Shown here one piece after another: positions 56,193 to 64,000 of a DNA stretch of 64,000 nucleotides (position 1 is its first letter; every line of letters starts with the position of its first letter). This DNA comes from 2-02-FULL-55-14 sp964534125 (GTDB lineage Bacteria > Bacteroidota > Ignavibacteria > UBA10030): positions 620,001 through 684,000 of the forward strand of contig CAZHOJ010000001.1 in assembly GCA_964534125.1 (NCBI GenBank), in the 5' to 3' direction. The notes beneath the pieces were generated by a model. It had not been told where the DNA came from, made no database searches, and was given only the letters and a program-made list of their open reading frames with translations. The translations under genes and the position numbers were made by a program.

Positions 56193-59033
56193 CTATTTCA
56201 TCAATATCAGTTTCCGTGATACGGATCGCCCGGATATCCGTAAGGTGTAGGTATACACGCCGCTCGGGAGAGCGGAACCATCGAAGACCACGTCATGCAG
56301 TCCTGCCGATCGGATGCCCTCATCGATGCGTGCGACCTCCTGGCCAAGCATCGAATGGACGCTGAGATGGACATACGCGGCCGAAGGGAGCACATAGCGG
56401 ATGCAGGTCGTTGGATTGAAAGGATTCGGGAAGTTCTGTTCCAGCACCCAATCGTCCGGGACCGCGCTTTCTTGCGCTCCTGAGACATGCGTGGCCGTCG
56501 CGATCGAGAACATGTCCGCGCTTGTATCAGCGTACGCAGGATCACTGACGGAAGCGATGCGTATCCGGTACGTTGCGCCGGGAGCAAGCGAGGAGGAGAC
56601 GAACCACGTGTATCCCGGGTACGCCGCCGGCACCGCACCCAGGTCGGCAGCGACGCCATCGTCCTTAAGAAGCTGTACCCTCAGGGAGTCGGGAAGATTG
56701 GATTCCCAACGGATCATCGTCGAGGTTCCCGTCGCGACGGCACCGCCGCTGTCCGGAGCCAGAAGACGTACGAATCCTGCCGTGGCGTAGAATGAATTGA
56801 CCCTGGACCACACGGCCCCGCCTGTGTCAGCCACGGCAGCCACCCGCCAGAGATAGGCTTGTTCCGAATCCAGGGGGCTGAACCGGAACGATGATCCCTT
56901 CTGCACCGTATCGAGCACGACCGTCCCCCCAAGACTGTCCCTCACTATCTGAAGCCGAAATGTCGTTGCCCGTCCGGTCCCGGTCCACAGGAGAGCGGCC
57001 GGATAGTCCTGATGCACCTTCTTTCCGTCGCCTGGCTCGACGGGGATCGGGGGCTGCAAAACCTCCGCAACATCTGCTTCCGCGAAGACGTACTCGCCGA
57101 AGCTGGTTGTCCGGGCGTGGAGCGTCTGCTGAACGCTATTATACGTCGTCTCGAGCCTCTGGAACAGCCCGCTTCCCGGGATGCTCCGGAAGTAGAGCGA
57201 CGTGTTCGCAGCATCCCGTATTTCCGGATAGGCAGAGCAGTCGACAGTAAGATCTGCTATTTGGGATGTGATCGACGCACCCTCGTACTGGAATGAGACA
57301 GGGGCGACCCTCGGCGGATCTCCTATAAAGACAGGGGCCACCGGGCCGTACGGGATCCGCATGATCGTCGCAAGATTGTATGCTTCGCCTGACAACTGGA
57401 AGAATGACACGGCGACGCCGGTCGTTTCACCTGCCGCATTGAATCTGTACGTGTTCCCCTGAAGCATCTCAAAATGACTGACCGCCGGGCGATGGACCTC
57501 TTCCCTCCACAGATACTTGCCGGCCCTGTACGCCGAGACATTCGCCGGAAGAGACAGTTCGAGCGCTATCGATCCGTCACCGTGAACCTCTACGATATTC
57601 CTCTTCACCGGACTGAGGGGATGCAGGATCCCGTACCCCACGAACCACCCTCCGTCAGGGAGCTTCTGGGCATTTCCTGCTGCTGCAGCCCTTATGCCAC
57701 CACCAGAATACCGGTATTCGGAGACCAGCCGCGCTGTCCTGTTCACCTCGTCGAGCTCGTACTCAGCCGCCCGGGAATACCAGGGGCTGTGGAATTCCCC
57801 GTTGTCGAACATCGACACCGTGCCGCCGGGCAGACGCTGGATGTGATGCTGGCGGGAAAAATAGAACGGCGCGTTCTCCGGGTGCTCATCGATGAAGGTG
57901 AACGATCCTCTGTCCGCTCCCCATCGCCATAGGATCTCACCGGTCTCCCGCGAGATCTTCATGATCTCGCTGTGATTCCTGAAGGACATCAGGATGTTGC
58001 CGTCCGTATCCACATCGAATGCGTTCAGTGTACTGTAATTGATGCGGGTACCGGTGAGATCGAGATCGCTGTCGCTGAACGGGAGATAATCGATGTTCCG
58101 CCATTCAAAAACGACGTTCTTGTCCTTGTCCTGCTCCTGCAGAACATTGATGACAAGCTCCGCGTCGACCCTCCCCCCCGGCACCACGGTACTCATGTCA
58201 TAGATGATCGAGTGGTAGGACATCAGCATCGCATGTCCGTTCGGAAGGAGCAGGAACTCATGGAAATCGGTGTCGTAGCCGTTCTTCATGCCGAAGCTGT
58301 CGATCACAGCCAGCGTGCTGTCAAGGACATAGTAATTGACCGTGTTCCCGTCGGGCGTCGGCGTCGAGAAATCCCCGATCCCATAGGAGAGAAGGCCGTT
58401 CGGCTGGACCTTGAAATCGAAAGGTGCACCCTCCACACGGACAGAATCCCGGATAGCTCCGTTCCGGTCAAGAATGAAGAAATAGTTCCCGTACTTGCGG
58501 GGGACATTCCGGTCCCACGCGGCAAGGAAGATATGTCCCTCTGAAGGATTGTTGACCGAGTCGATGCGAATGGGCGGCGGGGGCAGATACGCTGCCCCTT
58601 CTGCGACTGCCGAGGGGCCTGACGGAACGGTCCCGGGAAGAGCTCCGCGTACCAGAGACCGATCCACCATCCGTCCCGGCTCGGGCATGATGGTGAAGGA
58701 GAAGGCGTAGATCGGCTCACCCCTCGCTGCGGACGACGCAGTCACGGCCTCCACAGTCACACGCTCACCTGGTGCGAACGGCGCTGCCGGATTGAAGACG
58801 ATCGTACGGTCATCATCTGCTGTCAGGAGCGTACCATCCATCCGCCCCGACGTCCCCCCTGTGACGATGAGCTGCAGCGCAGGAAGCCCTTGAACGGATG
58901 CCGGACGCAGGATGATGTTCGTCCGCTGTGACACGGCGATCGATCCCGGTTTCGGCGATACGTAAGAGAAGGTCTCCTGGGCGCTCAGCGGCACAAGGGA
59001 GAGGATGCAGCATAGGATGATAGATGTCTTCAT
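56193..59033 (-). CDS. T9SS-exported arylsulfotransferase (ASST)-fold protein, copy 1
   Basis: 946 aa from ATG 59033 (MKTSIILCCILSLVPLSAQ, a clean signal peptide); an ATG at 59126 would overlap the other copy. After an Ig-like N-domain, the ASST propeller spans about 155-520: PPPIRIDSVNNPSEGHIFLA, DFHEFLLLPNGHAMLMSYHS, VVFEWRNIDYLP, FDVDTDGNILMSFRNHSEIM, FYFSRQHHIQRLPGGTVSMF. ASST enzymes transfer sulfate between phenolic compounds through a transiently sulfated His. The later His (in SRQHHIQ) is present, but the HxN element seen in the sister protein (YVHMN) reads YSTLN here. The C-terminal part has Ig-like domains and a sorting tail (NFPNPFNPTTCIRYVLPS, HSMLGQEVARIDEGIRSAG, SGVYTYTLRISG...KLILMK). 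Activity uncertain. Confidence 0.82.
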   Translation of the reverse strand: MKTSIILCCILSLVPLSAQETFSYVSPKPGSIAVSQRTNIILRPASVQGLPALQLIVTGGTSGRMDGTLLTADDDRTIVFNPAAPFAPGERVTVEAVTASSAARGEPIYAFSFTIMPEPGRMVDRSLVRGALPGTVPSGPSAVAEGAAYLPPPPIRIDSVNNPSEGHIFLAAWDRNVPRKYGNYFFILDRNGAIRDSVRVEGAPFDFKVQPNGLLSYGIGDFSTPTPDGNTVNYYVLDSTLAVIDSFGMKNGYDTDFHEFLLLPNGHAMLMSYHSIIYDMSTVVPGGRVDAELVINVLQEQDKDKNVVFEWRNIDYLPFSDSDLDLTGTRINYSTLNAFDVDTDGNILMSFRNHSEIMKISRETGEILWRWGADRGSFTFIDEHPENAPFYFSRQHHIQRLPGGTVSMFDNGEFHSPWYSRAAEYELDEVNRTARLVSEYRYSGGGIRAAAAGNAQKLPDGGWFVGYGILHPLSPVKRNIVEVHGDGSIALELSLPANVSAYRAGKYLWREEVHRPAVSHFEMLQGNTYRFNAAGETTGVAVSFFQLSGEAYNLATIMRIPYGPVAPVFIGDPPRVAPVSFQYEGASITSQIADLTVDCSAYPEIRDAANTSLYFRSIPGSGLFQRLETTYNSVQQTLHARTTSFGEYVFAEADVAEVLQPPIPVEPGDGKKVHQDYPAALLWTGTGRATTFRLQIVRDSLGGTVVLDTVQKGSSFRFSPLDSEQAYLWRVAAVADTGGAVWSRVNSFYATAGFVRLLAPDSGGAVATGTSTMIRWESNLPDSLRVQLLKDDGVAADLGAVPAAYPGYTWFVSSSLAPGATYRIRIASVSDPAYADTSADMFSIATATHVSGAQESAVPDDWVLEQNFPNPFNPTTCIRYVLPSAAYVHLSVHSMLGQEVARIDEGIRSAGLHDVVFDGSALPSGVYTYTLRISGRSVSRKLILMK

Positions 59034-59122
59034 GATGGCTGTGCTCCGGTGATGCGGCGGGGCGAACCTTCCCGGTGCTTCCTGTATGAGCCTCATCCGT
59101 GAATTCCCCGCTGTTCTCACTA

Positions 59123-61741
59123 TCATCGGACGAGCAGTATTCTTCGCACGGCTCGAAAAGACCCGGAGACCATCTCAACAATATACGCACCGGAAGCGTG
59201 CCCTGAGGCATCCCACGTACGCCGGTACCGTCCGGCCGGCATCCACCCGTCTTCCAGTGTGGCGATCCGCTGCCCGAGGGCATTGTACACCCTGATCCCG
59301 ACGGCGCTTGCTTCGGTAAGGTCGAAACTGATCTCTGTCGTCGGATTGAATGGATTGGGGAATACCGGATGGAGCCGGACGACTATGGGAACCGGTTCCC
59401 CTTCGGCGGCCATGCCCGATTGAATGTCCTCCGTGACCGAGACGTTATCGAAGAACAAGCCCACGTTCGACTGCCCGCAATTGAAAGCGACGCGTGCCTT
59501 GTAGTCCGTTGCCTCTGTCATGAGAAAGGGCACTTCGAACGTGGCCTTCGAGGCGGTCACATAAAACGCGCTGCTCTTGCTGTAGTTCACGTACGAGCCG
59601 CCGTCCTGCTCCAGCTTTGCATCGATCGTCCTGGGCGACACGGCATACGCCTCGAAACTGAACAGATAGCGCCGCCCGGACACAAGCGGAATGTTCCCCT
59701 GGAGCAGCTGGACGCTCCAGACCTGCGGACCTCCATTGGAGATGGTGATAGCGCATTCTCCCCCGGCAGTGACGCCCGATGAGGCCGCTGCACCGTCATA
59801 CATGCCCACTGTCCACTCTTTCAACCCATCAGCAAACCCCCCGTTGATGACCAGGTTCGAGCCCGGCTCGACGTTCCGCACGGTGACCGCTTGCTCCTGC
59901 GAATATCCGATGATGTCCCCCCCGGCATCGACGGCAGCGACACGGAAGACATGCGTTCCGGACGGCAGGGGTGCAACCTCGGCATACGGAACGGCGGAAG
60001 AATCGAAGAGTGTTGCCGGGTTCGGAGACGTCCCATGGAAAATGTAGAACTTCTGAATGGTCGTGTCGCCGAAAACAGGAAAGAACAGCGCCGCGCCTGA
60101 TGGAATGGGCTCTGCCGTCAGGTACGGGGCCGTGGCCTTGCCCGTCCACGGGAACTTGAAAACACGGTAGCAGTGGGCTGGCGACGTGAAGTCCATCTCC
60201 AGCACGGTCTCTCCCGTTCCCGTCACTTCCGTAAGCTTCGGCAGCGACGCATCCGCCCAACCGATGAGGGTGTTGCCGTTCGGCAATCGCTGGGCGTTTC
60301 CCATCCACCATGTGTAGTACGGCGGATCATGGCTGTACTGCCACGCGAGCGTCGCCCCCGCATGTACGGTGTCGAGCTGATACTCGAGCACCCGTGTTTC
60401 CGGAGGAGTATTCCAGTTCCCATTGTCGAAGAGCGAATACCGGCCCCCGCCAAGCGCCCGGGCATCATGCTGCCACGTGAATCCGGGCTCGGTACCGGAG
60501 AACAGGAACTGGTTGTTCTTTCCTCCGAGCCTCCACATGATCTCTCCCGTCGTCCTGTTGATCTTTGTGAGTTCGGAGAGGTGCCTGCTCGAGATCACCA
60601 GATTCCCGTCCGTGTCGATGGAAATCGCATTCATGTGGACATAGTCGATGGTGTTGGCCGTGAGGTCAACGTGGTCAGCGTCCGTGATCGCGAAATGGTC
60701 CCAGCATCTCCATTCGAACACGACATTGCCATTGGTGTCCAGTTCCTGAACATGATTCCCGATAACGACGGCATTCTGCTTCCCTCCCTGTACGACACTG
60801 CTCAGGTCCATCTGTTGCGGATCGAGCGCGATAAGAAGGACATGTCCGTTCGGAAGCATCTGCAGTTCGTGTTCATCCGTCCCATATCCATGCCCGGCCC
60901 TGAACGTATCAATGACGGCATACGTGGAGTCCATTCCGAAGAACATATCGTACGGAGGGCCCAGACGATATGTCAGCAGGCCGGTCGGCTGGACCTTGAA
61001 GTCCCTTGCCCTGGAAGGCATCCTGCGATAGAACACGGGATGGCCGTCGTTCTCCAGGATCATGATATAGGGTGTGCCGCCCCAGTTGTTCAGGAAAATC
61101 CGCCCCTCCGATGGATTGGTGCGTGTCCGTACCTGAACGGTGGGATAGTCGGAAGGGAGCAAAGGATCCGCCGTGAATGTACGCGCCGCCGGTGCTCTGA
61201 GAGATTCACCAACAGCCTCCGAAGGTTCTGCAGAAAGACACGGATCCTCCCTCCATGCAGACCGGCCGATGAGAGGCGAGGCCCCCACCTCGAAGGAATA
61301 GCGAACATCATCTGCGTGAGGATCGCTGAATGCCAGCGCCGCCGCGATCGTGACCGCAACCGCTCCACCGGGGTCGAAAGCACGGCGCGGCTTCAGGACC
61401 AGGGTCTCCCCGTCGTCCGAAAGCAGTACATCGCATGAGCAACGCTCGCCGACCCCATCGTCGACCGTGATCAGCGGCGCAGCAGCAAGCAGCGATGCTC
61501 CCCGAAGACCCTCGAATTGGAGCAGGAGGCTGGTCGAAGCAGCTACGCGGACCGCACCAGGAAGCGGATGGACATACCGGACAGATGAGGGAAGGTCCGC
61601 ACGCGACTGCGTCGTCCCGGGGGACACACGGACCTCCTGGATAGTTCTTGCGGATCCTGATTGAGGACACAGAAACACCACGGCAGCGATGCACCCGATG
61701 GCAGCTTTCCAAGGAGAATATGGAACCTTGCGGCTCATCAC
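59123..61741 (-). CDS. T9SS-exported arylsulfotransferase (ASST)-fold protein, copy 2
   Basis: 872 aa. Signal segment (AAIGCIAAVVFLCPQSGSA), Ig-like N-domain, then the ASST propeller about 200-560: RTNPSEGRIFLNNWGG, EHELQMLPNGHVLLIALDPQ, NGNVVFEWRCWDHF, DYVHMNAISIDTDGNLVISS, TTGEIMWRLGGKNNQF, TWQHDARALGGGRYSLFDNG. Both His-bearing elements (VHMN and WQHD) are present, so the active site looks complete. A CBM-like sandwich (NLVINGGFADGLKEWTVGMY) and sorting tail (VFPNPFNPTTEISFDL, YNALGQRIATLEDGWMPAG, SGAYIVEMVSG...RILLVR) follow. It is a tandem paralogue of copy 1. Sulfate donor and acceptor unknown. It lies 86 nt downstream of the glucokinase gene, the widest gap in this operon. Confidence 0.84.
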   Translation of the reverse strand: MMSRKVPYSPWKAAIGCIAAVVFLCPQSGSARTIQEVRVSPGTTQSRADLPSSVRYVHPLPGAVRVAASTSLLLQFEGLRGASLLAAAPLITVDDGVGERCSCDVLLSDDGETLVLKPRRAFDPGGAVAVTIAAALAFSDPHADDVRYSFEVGASPLIGRSAWREDPCLSAEPSEAVGESLRAPAARTFTADPLLPSDYPTVQVRTRTNPSEGRIFLNNWGGTPYIMILENDGHPVFYRRMPSRARDFKVQPTGLLTYRLGPPYDMFFGMDSTYAVIDTFRAGHGYGTDEHELQMLPNGHVLLIALDPQQMDLSSVVQGGKQNAVVIGNHVQELDTNGNVVFEWRCWDHFAITDADHVDLTANTIDYVHMNAISIDTDGNLVISSRHLSELTKINRTTGEIMWRLGGKNNQFLFSGTEPGFTWQHDARALGGGRYSLFDNGNWNTPPETRVLEYQLDTVHAGATLAWQYSHDPPYYTWWMGNAQRLPNGNTLIGWADASLPKLTEVTGTGETVLEMDFTSPAHCYRVFKFPWTGKATAPYLTAEPIPSGAALFFPVFGDTTIQKFYIFHGTSPNPATLFDSSAVPYAEVAPLPSGTHVFRVAAVDAGGDIIGYSQEQAVTVRNVEPGSNLVINGGFADGLKEWTVGMYDGAAASSGVTAGGECAITISNGGPQVWSVQLLQGNIPLVSGRRYLFSFEAYAVSPRTIDAKLEQDGGSYVNYSKSSAFYVTASKATFEVPFLMTEATDYKARVAFNCGQSNVGLFFDNVSVTEDIQSGMAAEGEPVPIVVRLHPVFPNPFNPTTEISFDLTEASAVGIRVYNALGQRIATLEDGWMPAGRYRRTWDASGHASGAYIVEMVSGSFRAVRRILLVR

Positions 61742-61827
61742 AGGATCACACTACCCCTCATTCTGAGTGTCCTACAGGAAGAAGACGGGTTCCGGCAGCA
61801 GGGACCACGCTGCACCGGGTCCCGGAC

Positions 61828-62820
61828 CTACGCAACAGAGGACATCCGCTGCTGACCGACTCTTCGCAGCTCATTCCAGATGAGTCCGCTCGCCCCATAG
61901 ATCGCGGCGTGACCCGAGGGGAGTGCCGACGGAAGGACATCCACCTTATTCTTGTAAATATTGAGGAGGTACTGCTGAAGGTAATGCTTCGTTGGCTTCA
62001 GGATAAGATCACCGGCATTCGCGACTCCCCCGAACAGGATGATCGCCTGAGGACCGGTATGGGCCACCGCGTCTGCCAGCTTCAGACCGAGGTACCTGCC
62101 CGTCCGGTCGAACGCCTCCAGCGCGATCCGGTCCCCTGCCGCAGCAGCGACGGCCACCTGTTTTGCTGTGAGCGATGCGAAGGTGCGATCCCGCAGTTCG
62201 CTCGCATCATTCCGGATGCTCAGCAGTTCGACGACCGTGCGGCAGATGCCCGGCGCCGACACATATGCTTCCAGACATCCCCGTCTTCCGCAGCCGCATT
62301 CGCGGCCGTCCGGATCGACGATGGTGTGGCCAATCTCGCCGGCGAATCCGGTCGCCCCGTAGACAAGCTCGCCATTCGCAACGATGCCGCTTCCGAGACC
62401 GGTACCCAGGGTGATTAGGATAAAATCCTTCATGCCGCGCGCCGTGCCGAACATCATCTCCCCGATCGCGGCTGCATTGGCATCGTTCGTTACGGCCACG
62501 GGGACCGAGAAGTATTTCCGCAGTTCTTCCTTGACGTCGACGTATTCCCAGGCGAGGTTCGGAGGGGATTCGATGGTCCCGCTGTAGTAGTTCGCATTGG
62601 GAGCGCCGATACCGATGCCGACGAGACGGACCTTCTCATCGATGGCCTCCTGCAGACTGACAGCACGGTCATACAGCCGATGGAAGAACTCGGTATGCGG
62701 CATATGCGCATTGGTCGGCATTGTGCTGTGTGCCAGCACCCTTCCGGCACTGTCCACGTATCCAAGGACGGTGTTCGTACCGCCGATGTCCACACCGAGT
62801 GTGATGTCCGTCCGCGCCAT
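61828..62820 (-). CDS. ROK-family sugar kinase (glucokinase-like)
   Basis: 330 aa. ATP loop GVDIGGTNTVLGYVDSAG (9-26, DIGGTN), catalytic Asp D113 in VTNDANAAAIGE, GTGLGSGI, and the ROK zinc motif with H165 in EIGHTIVDPDG and CGCGRRGCLE (C175, C177, C182). The EIGH and CxCGxxGCxE combination is typical of glucose/N-acetylglucosamine kinases. In an operon with beta-glucanases and next to a sugar MFS transporter it should phosphorylate glucose. It lies 6 nt after the transporter stop. Confidence 0.93.
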   Translation of the reverse strand: MARTDITLGVDIGGTNTVLGYVDSAGRVLAHSTMPTNAHMPHTEFFHRLYDRAVSLQEAIDEKVRLVGIGIGAPNANYYSGTIESPPNLAWEYVDVKEELRKYFSVPVAVTNDANAAAIGEMMFGTARGMKDFILITLGTGLGSGIVANGELVYGATGFAGEIGHTIVDPDGRECGCGRRGCLEAYVSAPGICRTVVELLSIRNDASELRDRTFASLTAKQVAVAAAAGDRIALEAFDRTGRYLGLKLADAVAHTGPQAIILFGGVANAGDLILKPTKHYLQQYLLNIYKNKVDVLPSALPSGHAAIYGASGLIWNELRRVGQQRMSSVA

Positions 62821-62826
62821 GGCTTG

Positions 62827-64000
62827 CTATGCTGTCCTGACGGTTGCGAAGGTCGGTATGTGGCCCTTCAGTGCATAGAACAGAATATAGAGATAGCAGA
62901 TCACGGGGACGAAGAAGGCCATCTGGATACCGATCGAATCAGCGATCGCTCCCTGCAACACGGGCACGAGCGCTCCGCCGACAATGGCCATGGCCAGGAT
63001 ACCCGACGCCTGCCCGGTATGCTTGCCGACACCTGCAACGCCCATCGTGAAGATGGTTGGGAACATGATCGAGTTGAAGAGGCCGACAGACAGGATGGCC
63101 CACATGGCAACGGATCCGCTCGCCAGCATTGCTATGACCACGAGAACGATGGCGGCGACCGCATGGAATGCGAGAACTTTTCCCGGGTTGATGTACCGCA
63201 TGACGAACGAGCCGACGAAACGTCCTATCATTGCCCCGCCCCAGTAGAACGCCACATAGTTGCCGGCCGTTTCGGGTGTCAGATTCGCGATCCCGGGTTC
63301 GCCGAGGAAATTGACGAGGAAGCTGCCGATGGCGACCTCCCCGCCGACATAGACAAAGATCGCAAGAGCGCCGAGGATCACATGCCGGTACTTCCACGCG
63401 CTCGGATGGAGATGATCATGGTTCGAACCGCCATCCGCGGCGGACGCAGACGACCCGGCCGAGATCTTCGGGAACTTGAAAAGACCCATCAGCACGGCGA
63501 TGATGATGAGCGTGAGCGCCAGCCCGAGATAGGGCGTCTGGACCGACTCGGCTTCGGCGATCCGGTATGCCTCGACATCTGCTGCGACCATCGTGGCCAA
63601 CTCAGCGGGACTTTTCACCGCAGTCGAAAGAATGAGCCAGGACCCGAACAGCGGCGCGATCGTCGTGCCGAGAGAATTGAACGCCTGTGTGAGTGTCAGT
63701 CTGCTCGCCGCCGTTTCCGGCCGGCCAAGGATGGCCACATACGGGTTCGCCGCAACCTGCAGCAGTGTGATACCCGATGCGAGGATGAACAACGCCACCA
63801 GAAAGACCAGATAGGAACGTTCACCTGCCGCCGGATAGAAGAGCACGCAGCCGAGGGCCGCCGTGAGAAGACCGATGACGATGCCATTCTTGTATCCGAA
63901 TTTTTCGACCAGTCTGCCCGACGGGAGCGATACAAGGAAATAGGCGGTGAAGAAACTGAACTGAATGAGCATCGCTTGCGCATAGTTCAGCTCGAAAACG
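62827..64000 (-). CDS. Sugar MFS transporter, FucP/GluP type (partial, 5' end beyond window)
   Basis: 390 codons are visible; the reading frame continues past 64000. The edge reads VFELNYAQAMLIQFSFFTAY then FLVSLPSGRLVEKFGYK, matching the FucP/GluP family (LNYAQA.LIQFAFF.AYF...P.G). Further landmarks are ANPYVAILGRPETAASRLTLTQAFNSLGTTIAP and GRFVGSFVMRYINPGKVLAF. Eleven or so membrane helices remain. Proton/sugar symporter, probably for glucose or galactose given the glucokinase 6 nt downstream. It is the first visible gene of the glucan operon. Confidence 0.93.
   Translation of the reverse strand, partial: VFELNYAQAMLIQFSFFTAYFLVSLPSGRLVEKFGYKNGIVIGLLTAALGCVLFYPAAGERSYLVFLVALFILASGITLLQVAANPYVAILGRPETAASRLTLTQAFNSLGTTIAPLFGSWLILSTAVKSPAELATMVAADVEAYRIAEAESVQTPYLGLALTLIIIAVLMGLFKFPKISAGSSASAADGGSNHDHLHPSAWKYRHVILGALAIFVYVGGEVAIGSFLVNFLGEPGIANLTPETAGNYVAFYWGGAMIGRFVGSFVMRYINPGKVLAFHAVAAIVLVVIAMLASGSVAMWAILSVGLFNSIMFPTIFTMGVAGVGKHTGQASGILAMAIVGGALVPVLQGAIADSIGIQMAFFVPVICYLYILFYALKGHIPTFATVRTA

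Noticed and set aside
1..64000. CRISPR arrays, tRNA or rRNA genes, integrases, phage genes
   Set aside because: I looked for regularly spaced direct repeats, cloverleaf-like sequences and recombinase motifs and saw none. The repeats at 3.3-4.1 kb are adjacent palindromic units without spacers.

Overview
The window is about 64 kb of high-GC bacterial DNA (roughly 58-60 % by eye). It is almost certainly a scaffold from a Bacteroidota/Ignavibacteriota-type (FCB superphylum) genome. The main evidence is about ten large secreted proteins ending in a FlgD-like type IX secretion (T9SS) tail (NFPNPFNPTTTI... LGQ.V..L...... AG.H.V.WD......SG.Y...L...... K.M.L(L/K)), a PorV/PorQ-family outer-membrane protein and a TonB-dependent receptor. 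One run of exactly 100 N (3988-4087) shows the piece was scaffolded. I saw no rRNA, tRNA or CRISPR array.

Region 1 (1-5.3 kb, minus strand) holds a coupled operon for an aldolase of the DapA/4-hydroxy-2-oxoglutarate type followed by pgsB, pgsC and a PgsW-like gene (poly-gamma-glutamate synthesis). Next come a repeat-rich stretch with a GIY-YIG gene and a class V aminotransferase. Region 2 (5.4-19.9 kb, minus strand) is a long co-directional cluster. Read in the direction of transcription it contains a T9SS BNR protein, a TonB-dependent receptor, a 961-aa surface protein, a PorV-like porin, an exported glutamate-racemase-fold protein, a DctM-like permease, a 51-aa membrane protein, a secreted aspartoacylase/desuccinylase-like metallohydrolase, a DUF6305-like secreted protein, a gamma-glutamyltransferase and the aminotransferase. 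Regions 1 and 2 together look like handling of gamma-glutamyl or D-glutamyl material at the cell surface.

Region 3 (20-34 kb) carries T9SS-exported FG-GAP/propeller proteins, a four-helix-bundle protein, a MITE-like element with a 5-bp target duplication, and a coupled trio: a PD40 propeller protein and two cell-wall amidases of unrelated folds. Region 4 (33.9-37.9 kb) is an iron module: DtxR regulator with a perfect palindromic operator, a membrane-anchored DtxR-FeoA fusion, and FeoB split into a GTPase gene and a membrane gene. Region 5 (37.9-48.3 kb) is housekeeping and transport: LolA-like protein, POT/MFS transporter, ABC exporter, two aldo/keto reductases, GalT, proline dehydrogenase, a divergent SDR and a T9SS-exported S1/P1 nuclease.

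Region 6 (48.3-64 kb, minus strand) is a compact beta-glucan operon: FucP/GluP-type sugar transporter (cut by the window edge), ROK glucokinase, two arylsulfotransferase-fold T9SS proteins, a large parvulin-type PPIase, two GH5, one GH16 and one GH3 lipoprotein. Secreted endo-glucanases would cut glucan, GH3 would release glucose, and the transporter and kinase would take it in. The role of the two ASST-like proteins in that operon is the main puzzle.
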